From Artemia franciscana (taxonomy: Eukaryota > Arthropoda > Branchiopoda > Anostraca > Artemiidae): a DNA stretch of 64,000 nt. The notes beneath the pieces are model-generated. The model was not told the DNA's origin and searched no databases. It was given only the letters and a program-made list of their open reading frames with translations. The DNA lies in the NCBI RefSeq assembly GCF_032884065.1, contig NC_088866.1, positions 62,276,150-62,340,149 on the forward strand. Reading direction: 5' to 3'. This document shows, piece after piece, positions 35,301 to 44,149 of this stretch. A program made the translations under genes and the position numbers. The number at the start of each line of letters is the position of its first letter. Position 1 is the stretch's first letter.

Positions 35301-38300
35301 CTATTTAACATACAGAGACAATTAATAGTAGAGGTCTGATTGTAATAACAAATTTTTAGCTTGAGTCTAATTTTGGAAAATTGAAAAAAATAAAAAATTA
35401 CTGCCCTATCTTGGACAAAGGATCTTAAAGTTGAATTACCTCAACCATGGACAGATTATCACAGACATGTGTTGTGAAAAAGAGGAATCATATTTAAATA
35501 GACTTGGTTATAAGATTGTAGTCAGTCAATCCCAACTATATGCATTAGGTCCATGATTTAGAACCTGTCCTTGTTTAGAGTAGATACATTTTAGTCAAAC
35601 CATTTGTCCAAGATCAAACGCTGTCCAAGAACTGTTTCTTTTTTTTACCCCAAATTCTCTTTCATGTAGTAGATAATGATCTAGCTGTTCCAACCACTTT
35701 CACACATTACCTCTCCCAACACTCTTAGTCACTGACCTTTGCAGTAGGTTCAACCTTCTCCCTAAAGGCCCTCATAGATGACTTTTACAAAGTTTCCAAC
35801 TGCAAACCAAATCAAAACTAGATTCAAATTCCTTTTCAGTATCTCACCCAAGATAACTGTCTGAGTTGTCATAAATATCATTTTCACCCTCAGTGCTGTC
35901 TTCTCACCAAATCTCTTCATAGCCTACTTCTTTGTTTTGCTTGATTTTTTCTTTTCTACCTCTTCTTTGCCTCCCTTGTAGCAAAGGTACCTCCAATCTT
36001 AGCCTTCACTAATGTATCAGTGAGCACTTTTGTTCTGCCCTCCTTACTTCCTTGAAGCATTTTGCTTTCTTAGTGGTGCTGGGATATGGTTGTACTTGCT
36101 CAGGTGTGACTTTCCTAAATGACAATGGCTGCAAAATCACAGGGCTTACTGAAAGCATTGGGTGAGAGGATGGCAGAGCAGGTAGGGATAGGCTGAAGTT
36201 ACAACCTCTGATGAACTTTGCAACTTGCCACCAGCTTCATAGGCTAAAAAAACATTTGGTTGGTCTTTATTTAAGAGCACAGATCTTCATTATCAAAATA
36301 GTCTGGATTGAAAGGGGATATACCTTCCAAGTCCCTTCTGAAAAAATGATGGTATGATGGTGGGAAAAGGTTTTCATACCAATCCAGCAGTGATGTAAAT
36401 TATGACAGTTCTTCCAGGACTGTTGACCATCCACATATCCATGGACTGGTTGCACTGACACTTGGGTTGGTCAGAGACAGAAATATCCAATGGTTGCATG
36501 CAATGACTACAGAGGAATGGTATTGTCAGCAGTATGACCCCTTGCTCCTTGGCATAGTTTTATCACATTTGGATGAAAATGAGCATTATGCTTCTCTGGT
36601 ATGAGTAGCTTTATAGCATCAGGAGAAGCATGCAAATGCTTTACTAAATACTTGATGTAATTTATAAAGATAGGAGCTTTGATCCACCTATGAAGATATG
36701 ACTTGTTATTCCTAGCACAGTGTTACAAAGATAGCCTCTTATGGAAAAATCCATACTATCAGGCTTCCAAATTTTTTAAAGAAACATGTAATTACATAGT
36801 GGATCAGTGTTATAAAAGTTGGTTTGTCTATTCATAAAAAAAAAAATCTGTTAACAGGCATTCTTGGGAGGCCTAGGCTGCAGCCAAGCATGGAAGTAAG
36901 ACTTGTATGGGTAGGCAGGGGCAGCATTTGAGAAATTTAAAATTGTATAAATATGTGGTTAGATTGAGAGCATTGTAAACACTTTGAGATTTCATGGGAG
37001 CAAGGCCCAAAAGGCTTTCCTGTATAAGCAGTATTAATAAAAAATTATAGAAGAACAAAATATATAGTATTAGGTTTGAAAATAATTGTGGATAACAGCC
37101 AGCAGCTTGCCAGGTTCTAGCTCATGAATAAGCCCAAATCTGTTGTAAATTAAAGCTGAGTTTTGAGAAAGAATGATAAAAACATAAATATTTGCAGTCA
37201 ACAATAATAATGCTTGCAGCAGTGAGGAAAAATTGTAACTGGTGTGTTACTGCTACAGTTTTTGGCCCTGTTACCACCAGAAATCCCTTATTGGCATGGC
37301 ACCATTGGTGTATTTAGAATAACAATCTTAGAGGGCAACAGCACCCAAATTTAAACCTATGAAATTAAATATATATTCAAATAAACTGAAGTATCATTTT
37401 TACCTTCATTTGCACCTCTCCTGAGTTGCTTATAGTTATTAGCCTGTTGAACCAAATTTAATATTTTTGTGGTTAAAACAGGATCAGCAAGTGGATAGGC
37501 TTTAGCATTGATCTCTGGTTCTGTTGCCTAAAAAAAACAAAAAAAAAACATGATTTTAATGTGTAGTAAGAAAATACTAAAAAACGTCACTAGGAATCAA
37601 ATATACAGGCTGTTCAGTAGCAGGCCAGATCTATTACACATATACTAAGATAGCCACTAGAAAAATTATTCAGTGCTTCAATGCAGATCTTGTATATTCA
37701 ATACAAAAAAGTAAATAAACTTATACATGTATAAAACATGGGACATTTCTTTATCATCTTAAATATTATTTTAGTTGATTGATTTATTTATTTAGATACA
37801 GATGATATTCACCATGGGTCTTGCCAAGTCAAAGGCAATTAGAAACTGAAGAAAATTCCCACCAAACCACCAGCTTTTGACAGAAGGCTGTTTTGTACCT
37901 TGTTTACCAGAATCATGGAAAGATATCCTGTCCTTATATTTAAAAATCCCCCAGTTTCTCCCCCCCCCAAAAAAATTATTTTAAAATTTTGAGCAAAACT
38001 AAATATGATAAAATTGTTTTAACTGAATTTTTAAATTAAAAAAAAAAATTCAAGAGCTATCCAATGATTCAGTGTCAAGCAGAAAAGAAAGGTTGTTCAG
38101 ACATAAAAGTATAAAACAAAGAGAAATTACTATGAGTGAAAGAAAGAAACCTAAGAGACAGTAAAAACATGATATGCACATTAAATATATATTTTTCCTT
38201 TAAAAGAATAAACTTGATAGTGACTAGTGATAGTGACTGTATCTGAAAAATGAATCAAAATCTAGGTCATCTATTCCTTTGATAATACAGAACACATTGA

Positions 38301-40205
38301 TAAGGTCACTACAGTACCATCTGAAATTTAATAATGGAATACCAAGCCTAGAGAGTTGCTCTTTGTAGAGAAGATGCCAAAGGTAAGGAATCATCCTTGA
38401 TGCCCTCCTTTGTACCTTTTCAACACAAAGCTCATCCATTACACTTAATGGAAACCAGACAGAAGTGTTCCTCTTTCATAAGTTGTACCTCTGTTAGATT
38501 TTTTATGAGTAAGTAGACTATCATGTCCTTGGCAAACAACTTTAGAAATGAGTGATGGATAGATGAGGGTAAATCATTCACAAATAAACAGTAAAACAGG
38601 TCCTAAGCAACTGCCCTGGGACACCCCACTTATTACTTCAATTGGAGATGACATTACATCCCCAACAACTACCTGCTGAGTGTGCTCCTTTAGATAATCA
38701 CCTATGAATAAAACTGTTCTTTGTCCTAGGTTATGCATAGCACATTTATGAAGAAGTAAGGGTATAAAACCTTATCAAAGGCCTTTGAAAAATCAATATA
38801 AACATAATCAAATGGTATACCTAGGTCTGCAATTACTTCTAGAAGTTGGATGTTGCAAAATCTTCATTTCTATTTCTAAGAATCTTACACCTTTAACTAC
38901 CTAGTTTGATAAGAATTAAACTAAGCCCACAGCATAAACATCTAACTAGGTGGATAATGCTTTGTCTTCTGACACATATTCAACTAGGCAGAAAAGTAAA
39001 CTCTCAATGAAATCAGATGACTATACCTAACTAGCCATATAGGCTAATTCATTCTCTTAGACAAAGCATTGACATTTATCTTCCCAGGTGGAAGACAAAA
39101 TTATTCACCTAGTTAGGGACACAGAGTTGGCTATCATACTTTTATTAGCCTATATCTGGCTAGTTGGCTAAAGTTTATTTTTCTTTCAAATTTCAATTTT
39201 CAAGTAGGCTAATGTCTTGTTGGCTTAAGACAACTTTTTAATCAGCAAACTAGCTGAATAATTTATGCAAAACTTAAGTATGGTTGGGTATTATTCTTAT
39301 ATTCTGCAGAATGAAAATTTTTGGTAAAATTCTAATTGATTGACTTTTGGTTATCTTGGAAAGGGGTAAGTTTGGGATAATGAAATGCTCAGGGATGAGT
39401 CTAAGGGCTAATGTATATCCCAGGAAGGTATTTTGAAGTACCCACCTCTACTCTTTCTCCCTCTAGAGGGCCCTTACCTTTAATGATCTTTAAAAATATG
39501 TGTGTTATAAAAGTGAAACCTTGCAAAATAGATCTTCTGCTTGAAGGAAGTACAACAAAATTGTTTCCAGCCTCACAAATTTGCTCAATCCCAATTTATA
39601 AGGTTGTAAAGATATGCAACTACATTTCCTATATTTTGAAAATAAATGTTGGTATGGCTCAGAATTCTAGGCTACTCAAATAACAGGAATTGCATTTTTT
39701 AGAACAAAAGGCAGAGAAGAGGCATCATGTAACTGGAAATTAAGGTAAAATGTTGTTTTGTCAAATTTCAATAGGTATAGCCTAGACATGTCATGTAGGT
39801 GAATTTCAGAGCCCTCTAGAGGGAGAAGGAGTGGAGGTGGGTACTTCAAATACCTTCTCGAGACATACTTTAGCCTTTAGACTCATCCCTGAAAGTTTCA
39901 TTTTCCTAACCTAAACCTTTTCCAAGATAGCAAGAAGTCAATTAACTAGAATTTTCCCCCAAGCTCAATAAAATCTATTTTCAAAGATAACAAAAAACAA
40001 TTCATCTAGAATTTTACCAAAGGTAACAGTTGTGTTGCAGCCTAGGTTGGTTTACTAGGATTTTTTTTTCAAAATTTCACAAGATTCAGAGATGGTTTAG
40101 CCTAAGCCTAGTAAAGGAAAATCTGTATTAGCTAGCCTCTCAGTAGTTCAGAATTTATTGAATGGGTTAAACCGAAATTACAAAAGTAAACCCTGCACTT
40201 ACCAT
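23204..40205 (-). CDS. SNU13: SNU13 / NHP2L1 / 15.5K RNA-binding protein, complete, four coding exons
   Basis: The protein binds K-turns in U4 snRNA and box C/D snoRNAs and seeds assembly of the U4/U6.U5 tri-snRNP and of methylation snoRNPs in the nucleus and nucleolus. Joining exons 40205-40203, 37527-37404, 27075-26938 and 23328-23204 gives 129 residues, matching the ~128 of the family. It is an L7Ae/L30e-fold protein: [15 protein letters not shown], then [15 protein letters not shown] (the K-turn contact segment), [40 protein letters not shown] and a C-terminal helix. All junctions obey GT-AG and keep phase. Introns are 2.7, 10.3 and 3.6 kb and full of transposon relics. No stop or frameshift was seen, so it should be functional. 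Confidence 0.93.
23329..26937 (-). other. SNU13 intron 3
   Basis: Starts GTATGT and ends TTGCAG. It is 3.6 kb of AT-rich DNA with no gene or transposon recognised. The minus-strand frame at 23829-23581 resembles nothing known to me. Confidence 0.85.
26938..27075 (-). CDS. SNU13: SNU13 coding exon 3
   Basis: 138 bp between acceptor TTTCAG and donor GTATGT. The first two bases finish an alanine codon, 45 codons follow ([20 protein letters not shown] through [10 protein letters not shown]), and the last base G begins the next alanine codon. This is the most conserved part of the family, including the RNA-contacting region. Confidence 0.97.
28258..28931 (+). pseudogene. LINE endonuclease (EEP fold), frameshifted
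   Basis: [15 protein letters not shown] and DIAFLTETW give the N and E metal/phosphate-site motifs of the exonuclease-endonuclease-phosphatase fold. A frameshift near 28530-28545 moves the frame to one that reads [28 protein letters not shown], then CGDFNELD and TLDLIFTN. The expected C-terminal S-D-H motif (usually ..SDH) is cut: the frame runs PPLGVS then ends at 28931. Stop codons on both sides show the region up to the RT is deleted. Confidence 0.8.
28936..30228 (+). pseudogene. LINE reverse transcriptase domain, 430-residue open frame
   Basis: The longest open frame in the window, and it belongs to a retrotransposon. Motifs in order are [13 protein letters not shown]-type fingers ([12 protein letters not shown]), [48 protein letters not shown] (first catalytic Asp), [14 protein letters not shown], where an E replaces the usual G of PQGT, and [10 protein letters not shown], the catalytic FADD box. 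The frame closes in TTTTAAAAAAAATA, a slippery-looking A-run, at 30228, after which the C-terminal region continues in another frame. The in-frame stop TAA at 28915-28917 bars extension upstream. Confidence 0.88.
30245..30829 (+). pseudogene. LINE ORF2 C-terminal domain, shifted frame
   Basis: Encodes the region that follows the RT palm in CR1/jockey-like elements: [48 protein letters not shown], then [13 protein letters not shown]. It must originally have been continuous with the RT frame ending at 30228. Its arrangement matches the fragments at 3640-4190 and 44780-44998, so several related LINE lineages are present. Confidence 0.85.
30963..31452 (-). other. SNU13 intron 2 segment, unassigned
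   Basis: AT-rich intron sequence after the LINE 3' end; nothing recognised. Confidence 0.5.
31453..31584. repeat. 30-bp inverted repeat with a 72-bp loop
   Basis: AACCTAATGCAATTTATTAT plus 10 further bases at 31453-31482 pairs with 31555-31584 at 29 of 30 positions. The segment CCCATTTTAATTTATTTT also occurs twice (31433 and 31495). Probably a small foldback element or local snap-back in SNU13 intron 2. Confidence 0.8.
31585..32759 (-). other. SNU13 intron 2 segment, unassigned
   Basis: No gene found. 32340-32700 contains C-rich patches (CCCACCCCC near 32411 and 32486) that look like an old dispersed repeat. Confidence 0.5.
32760..32960. other. CpG-rich patch with hairpin in SNU13 intron 2
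   Basis: A short CG-rich island in otherwise AT-rich intron. CGCCGCCGAAGCGTCG is followed by CACCACCG and GAGGTGGCGGCG; CGCCGCC (about 32850) can pair with GGCGGCG (about 32884). Direct TATTATTAAATG words flank its left side. Function unknown; a SINE or other mobile element are possible. Confidence 0.55.
32961..33479 (-). other. SNU13 intron 2 segment, unassigned
   Basis: AT-rich intron sequence with nothing recognised; its right end adjoins the 3' end of the RTE-type LINE. Confidence 0.5.
33480..35260 (-). mobile_element. RTE-type LINE, reverse transcriptase to 3' end
   Basis: In sense with SNU13, this holds the second half of an RTE-like element. From high to low coordinates it reads [20 protein letters not shown] (about 35145-35085), [21 protein letters not shown] (35044-34841), [17 protein letters not shown] (catalytic Asp) at 34608-34411, [20 protein letters not shown] (YSDD box, S for A) at 34377-34093, and the C-terminal [20 protein letters not shown] ending GAAVSC at 33518. 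A TAGTTGTAGTAGTA tail follows, as expected for RTE 3' ends. There are many frameshifts, and the part between YSDD and the tail (about 34090-33735) is poorly preserved. Confidence 0.85.
35261..35639 (-). other. SNU13 intron 2 segment, unassigned
   Basis: AT-rich spacer between the RTE-type LINE and the pogo-like relic; the LINE's linker may reach slightly into it. Confidence 0.45.
35640..36800 (-). pseudogene. pogo/Tigger-like DDE transposase pseudogene
   Basis: Translating the minus strand from about 36720 gives [68 protein letters not shown] and, in another frame, [17 protein letters not shown]. This is the order seen in DDE_1 (pogo/Tigger/jerky) transposases: D-N-H catalytic segment, LQPLD, then a G..P.N...FD motif. 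The catalytic LDNH-type motif is altered to IPEKH. Downstream, [12 protein letters not shown] near 35800 recalls the small C-terminal domain found in some invertebrate members. Stops and shifts abound. It lies antisense to plus, in sense with SNU13. Confidence 0.65.
36801..37403 (-). other. start of SNU13 intron 2
   Basis: The intron begins at 37403 with GTAAAA, a weaker donor than the GTAAGT and GTATGT of its neighbours. Nothing else recognised in this stretch. Confidence 0.7.
37404..37527 (-). CDS. SNU13: SNU13 coding exon 2
   Basis: 124 bp: 41 codons ([20 protein letters not shown] through [10 protein letters not shown]) plus the first base of the split alanine codon. The acceptor is TTTTTTTAG and the donor is GTAAAA. 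The N-terminal stretch MATEPEIN is the variable part of the family; from KAYPLAD on it is typical. Confidence 0.95.
38224..38900 (-). mobile_element. LINE (CR1/L2-like) reverse-transcriptase fragment
   Basis: From high to low coordinates: [17 protein letters not shown] (catalytic motif A, about 38815), [15 protein letters not shown] (38640-38590), a decayed FAKD in place of FADD (about 38535), then after a deletion [20 protein letters not shown] and GDLINVF-like [14 protein letters not shown] at 38439-38224. It lies in SNU13 intron 1, in sense. Frameshifts and stops are present throughout. Confidence 0.75.
38944..39117. repeat. small imperfect foldback
   Basis: AACTAGGTGGATAATGCTTT at about 38944 is inverted, imperfectly, as GACAAAATTATTCACCTAGTT at about 39097-39117; a second internal pair (ATAATGCTTTGTCT with AGACAAAGCATTG) also exists. 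A MITE-like relic in SNU13 intron 1. Confidence 0.6.
39321..39955. repeat. foldback element, arms about 145 bp
   Basis: The left arm (about 39321-39473) and right arm (about 39808-39955) are reverse complements at high but imperfect identity. GAAGTACCCACCTCTACTCT and CCCTCTAGAGGGC on the left face their complements on the right. The 335-bp core is unrelated AT-rich DNA with a short open frame. It lies in SNU13 intron 1. Confidence 0.75.
40203..40205 (-). CDS. SNU13: SNU13 coding exon 1: start codon only
   Basis: The minus strand reads GTTAAAGATG followed immediately by GTAAGT at 40202-40197. Exon 1 therefore supplies the 5' UTR and just the three bases of the initiator codon, and joins exon 2 in frame to give M-A-T-E-P. 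The purine at -3 fits a good initiation context. No other ATG precedes exon 2 in frame within its upstream intron edge. Confidence 0.8.
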
Positions 40206-40324
40206 CTTTAACCCCTCTGCGATGCCCTAAAATCGCTTCACTGAGGTGACAGTAATAAAATTATAGAATAAGTGTACACGTGCTTGCCACGCTTTAAGTC
40301 AAATGTTGTAGCTGTATTAATATT
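40206..40324 (-). promoter_or_regulatory. probable SNU13 core promoter and 5' UTR
   Basis: Only 119 bp separate the start codon from the hAT insertion. On the minus strand this interval holds a TATAA-like box at 40265-40261, an arthropod-type initiator TCAGT at 40244-40240 (about 37 bp before the ATG) and an E-box CACGTG at 40283-40278. The TATA-to-Inr distance is slightly short, so either element may be fortuitous. The promoter assignment is inference from position and motifs. Confidence 0.4.
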
Positions 40325-40332
40325 TTTACACG
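40325..40332. repeat. hAT target-site duplication, left copy (TTTACACG)
   Basis: The eight bases directly before the left terminal inverted repeat are identical to 43240-43247. Eight base pairs is the standard hAT duplication length. Confidence 0.9.
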
Positions 40333-40664
40333 CAGTGTTCCCAGATTGTCAGCGCAGAAAAACGCCCTGGAGTTTTCAAAACAAGTCCGAACAAGCCCCA
40401 AAACATTTTATCAAATAATCCACTTTTGAGATTTCACTTTATAGTGAGAGTGTCCGAAAGCTTGTTTCACGGAGAATGCTACATCTGGATGTAACATTAA
40501 TGCTGAATTTTCAGTCTGAAAGCTATCCTCATCGTTTTTTTTTAAACTTCAGGAAGAGTCGTAATTTTGTTGATCTTCCCTCAACATTTGCAGGGAAGAA
40601 GGACAAACCTACCCGACAGACGAAAATATTTGACATTTTGTGCTGCTTTTAAGTTTGAAATATC

Positions 40665-42305
40665 AAAGAATTACCTTAAGCTGTATGGCAGCTTAATATT
40701 TTGAACTCATGGTTTTTTTTCTGACACTAAGACTTTGCATTGAAAAACTTATTGTGTGAAAGTAAAACTGTTTACTTGGAAACAAATTTGTCCATGGAAT
40801 TCTCAAACTCGAGACTTTTGAAATCAAAGAACATGTGTTCAGACTCAGGATCAAAGTTGGACGATTTAATTGTGACTGCTGCTATTTTAGATGAAAGCTA
40901 AATAAAAAAGACAAAGGGGTCATTTCCCAGCCGAGCCCTCAAGGCAGATCCCATTATGTTATTATTCCTTACAGTTTTGCCGCCGTTTTACGTTTTACAG
41001 AGTTGCCGCCTCTCCGTACCCTTCCGAAAGCTACAGCCCTATACAAATAAAGGCACTTCTCCATGTCCCACTGCCCTAATAAGTTATAATTTTTTTTAAT
41101 TTGTCACTAAATATTATATTTTCTTTATGTTTATTTCTTTAGAAACCAATTTTAAAGCAAAATTGTAATCTAAAAATTACCTTAAGCTACGTGGCAGCTA
41201 AATATTTTAAACTTTTATAGTTATTTAAGACGTTAAGACTTGTCACTGAAAACTTTTTTTTGTTCTTGTCACCTAGTTTTAATGGACGCGGTTCTCAGCT
41301 AATTCTTAGTGCATTGACATCGTAATACAACAAAACAAATTCCACGAGTAACAGAAAACGCAATGAGATCTCTTCAACAAGCTAAATAATTTTAGTGAAC
41401 AAACAGAATTATGACCAAAATATCACAAGTAGAAATACACAGGCTTAATTACTTCTTTGGATAGAATTGTAAAATGCAAAAAAAGAAAATGATTGAAGCT
41501 TGAAATTCTGTAACACAAAGTAAAAAAAAAATCAAGAGAATCAGCGAAATGATTGAAAAGCTCTCAATACTTTTGGTACATTTTCTTAATACCTCAAGTA
41601 ATAAAAATTAAAAATAATTTCTGAGAAATGAGATATAATGTACAGCTTTTGACAAGAAAATGTGCCACAACAACTGAAATACCAATATATTGAACGAACA
41701 CGAGGGACTTTTGATTTGAAAAAGCTAACTACAAGCTAGAAATTCAGCGTCGTCACCTTAAGAAAAATATGCATATCAAAAGCTGATTATTTTGTAATAC
41801 AGCATTTTGGTTTTTAGATGCAGCTTATCAATCGATTTCTTTTACCAATCAGGCTCCAACCCGAAGATTCCTAGTTTTGGCTCCACTGAAGGAGCTCATT
41901 TTTATATGAATTTCACAGGATCTGGAGAATTCCAACATTTGTTTTTCTTTTTTAAGAAACCGATGGTTTCTTATTCAACTCCTATTCGTACCTTGAGGTG
42001 CAAATTGGAAAATTCCTATTAAAAAATAATTTCGTGTCTTATTTTCAACATCATTTGCTAGAATAATCAAGAGAAAGTAAAATATTAAGCTTTTTCGTTG
42101 GATTTTCAACATTTTTTCGGAAAGTCAGCAAAGTGTAAATCATAAAATTATTTCACTGGAATTTCAAAAATAATTGGTTGGACTTTCTAAAATTGGGTAT
42201 TGGAAAGTCAACAGAACATGGAATATTAAACTCTTTTGCTGGACTTTAAACGTTTGTTATTGGAAAGCTAACAGATCGTTGAAGATCACACTTATTTATT
42301 CCATT
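40665..42305. repeat. internal repeats within the hAT element
   Basis: ATTACCTTAAGCT and GTGGCAGCTAAATATTTTAA (41178-41212) echo 40670-40703 (ATTACCTTAAGCTGTATGGC). Further on, 42080-42305 holds three or four decayed tandem units of roughly 60-80 bp, each with a TTGCTGGACTTT-like and TTGGAAAGTCAACAGA-like block. Non-coding. Confidence 0.55.
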
Positions 42306-42576
42306 TTTAACCTTTGTTGAAAATTCAACAAGAAACTTTTTTTTAGTTTAAGCAGTTGAAATGTCAAGCATTTTCTTGTTGGAAATCCAATTTTTTTTTT
42401 AAGAGTATATCTACACCTCAAGAAGTTAGAAAAGAACACTAGGATAAAAACAGCATTAGAAGAAAAGAAAAGGAAAAGAGCCAGTTCTGCGATTCTATAG
42501 TAATACCAGTATGTCATTGAGATCATTGTTAAAATTCCCATCTGTGGTTGCAATGCAACCCCCAAGTCTATAGGTT

Positions 42577-42972
42577 TCACTGTTGAAACTGCAATACTTT
42601 TTTAGTAGGCTCAAACTGAGAACAGCAAATACCACACACTGACAACCAGAACCGAAAGACTACTATTGAGTTCAGCATAGGCAACAACATTCGATTCCTA
42701 AGTTTGTTCTTCAAAATATCCATCATAGAAAATGACCTCTCAACTACAGCATTGCTTATTGGCAGGCTGAGGAGGGTCAACCCCCACCTCGTTAAGTCAC
42801 GAAATGGAGGGACACCAACTGGATCAAGATGGTGCAGGACCTTGACCCAGTATTCACAAGAGTCACTCGGAATTTCTTCGCCACAAGCTGATGCCCAGTC
42901 AACTACCAAGAGTCTTCCCCACTGACTCTCTAACTCGCTATTATTCAGCACTGGAATAGAATCCAAAGGCAA
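42577..42972 (-). pseudogene. hAT transposase C-terminal dimerisation region
   Basis: A 131-codon open frame without ATG (it begins at TTG; a TGA lies four codons upstream at 42984-42982). Its second half, FRDLTRWGLTLLSLPISNAV, then VERSFSMMDILKNKLRNRM and LNSIVVFRFWL, is the hAT family C-terminal dimerisation motif (LSLPISNAVVERSFS...K...R). The catalytic RNase H-like part and the BED zinc finger are absent. The C-terminal 25 residues after RFWL diverge. It is the coding remnant of the surrounding transposon. Confidence 0.8.
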
Positions 42973-43239
42973 ATCACTAAATCAAGGAAGCAACTGTAAC
43001 AAACAAATGGTGGGAGAAAGCACTTTCAGTTTCAGCGGAGAATCAAGAGCTGGGGGCAAGCGCTTTAAAACTGCTCTAGCAGCTGCCGTGAGAAATTTGA
43101 GGCCAAAACAAAGCCCAAAACAAGCCAAATTAAAAAACAATAAGCCCAGTTTTCCGCCCCTAGCCTGCAAAAAAAACGCCCACCCCAGCCCAGAGAAATA
43201 AGCCATCGGGGCTTGAAACAAGCCAATCTGGCAACACTG

Positions 43240-43247
43240 TTTACACG
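43240..43247. repeat. hAT target-site duplication, right copy (TTTACACG)
   Basis: Directly abuts the right terminal inverted repeat and is identical to 40325-40332. Confidence 0.9.
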
Positions 43248-44149
43248 AGCCTGGGTTTCCGCCCATACGGGCCTGAATAGTGTCCGTACCATTTCAGATT
43301 GTTTCTACCCTTTCGATTTCTGAAATTGACGGAGAAAAAGCCCTTCACCAAGTTTGTTGGTCATCCATGGCAGAAATCCAGTGGTATCAAAGGAAACAAA
43401 AGAATCTCCCACCTCTAGCCTTTTCACAAATCCTTAATTTCGAGTCTTTTCATGGAGAATCATAAATCTTGTCATGAAATCAAGCTTGGAAATGAATGGA
43501 AACTTCCAATTCATATTCGAAATTAATTAAACTGAATGTTACTGAAAGAAATTTAGTCACTTTGAAGAAAATGAGTCGAATTATTGAAATACAGGTAGCA
43601 TAATATCATTTTAGAGCGGACAAAAATATTTAAATACAATCTATTAAGGACTTGGTCAACTAAGCTTTAAAAGTTGATTTTTTTATCGAAACTTTATTTT
43701 TTGTCAATTTTGTTACAAGTTCGTAGTTCCGAGAGATTAGCGCTTTGACACTAAAGGTACAAAAATCTAAAAGTGAGCCTCATCTACAATACTTTTGAAT
43801 GGCTGATGCCTCTATCGTAACGTGCGCATTTCGTATGCAGAAAGAAAGTGACTTTTACCCATGTAAAAGACAAATACGAATGACCTTGAATTCAAATGAG
43901 CATGAAGCTCATCTTAAGTTATGGCCGCTCTTTTCTAGCTTCAAAAATAGTAGCTATCCGTATACAAAATCGTAAAATTCATCGTCGTCTGCAACACCTC
44001 TATTGGCAAGAAAAAAACTAAAATATTGACTTTTTTTAAACAAAAAAAGGATAAAATACTAAAAAAGAACTGTGTTAGACCCTACTTCAAAACAGGCCCT
44101 TACGCAGGATTTTTCTCTTGAGGAGAGGGGGTTGAAAGTAATTTTTGAT
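43248..44149. other. unassigned; pre-insertion SNU13 upstream DNA
   Basis: Before the hAT insertion this sequence lay directly upstream of the SNU13 core promoter, so distal control elements might be here. A 61-codon frame at 43280-43465 is not recognisable. No other feature seen. Confidence 0.45.

Larger units (their letters stand above)
40333..43239 (-). mobile_element. hAT transposon with intact ends, 2.9 kb
   Basis: The termini CAGTGTTCCCAGATTG (40333-40348) and CAATCTGGCAACACTG (43224-43239) are inverted repeats at 15 of 16 positions, and CAGTGTTGCCA-type ends are typical of hAT elements. Both sides carry the direct repeat TTTACACG. A minus-strand hAT dimerisation-domain frame lies inside (42972-42577), but only about 270 bp remain upstream of it, so the catalytic N-terminal part is deleted and the copy is non-autonomous. 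The rest is AT-rich with internal repeats. Its left end is 128 bp from the SNU13 start codon. Confidence 0.85.

Noticed and set aside
42982-43292. Minus-strand frames across the right end of the hAT element
   Set aside because: They cross the terminal inverted repeat and the target duplication and contain no transposase motif.
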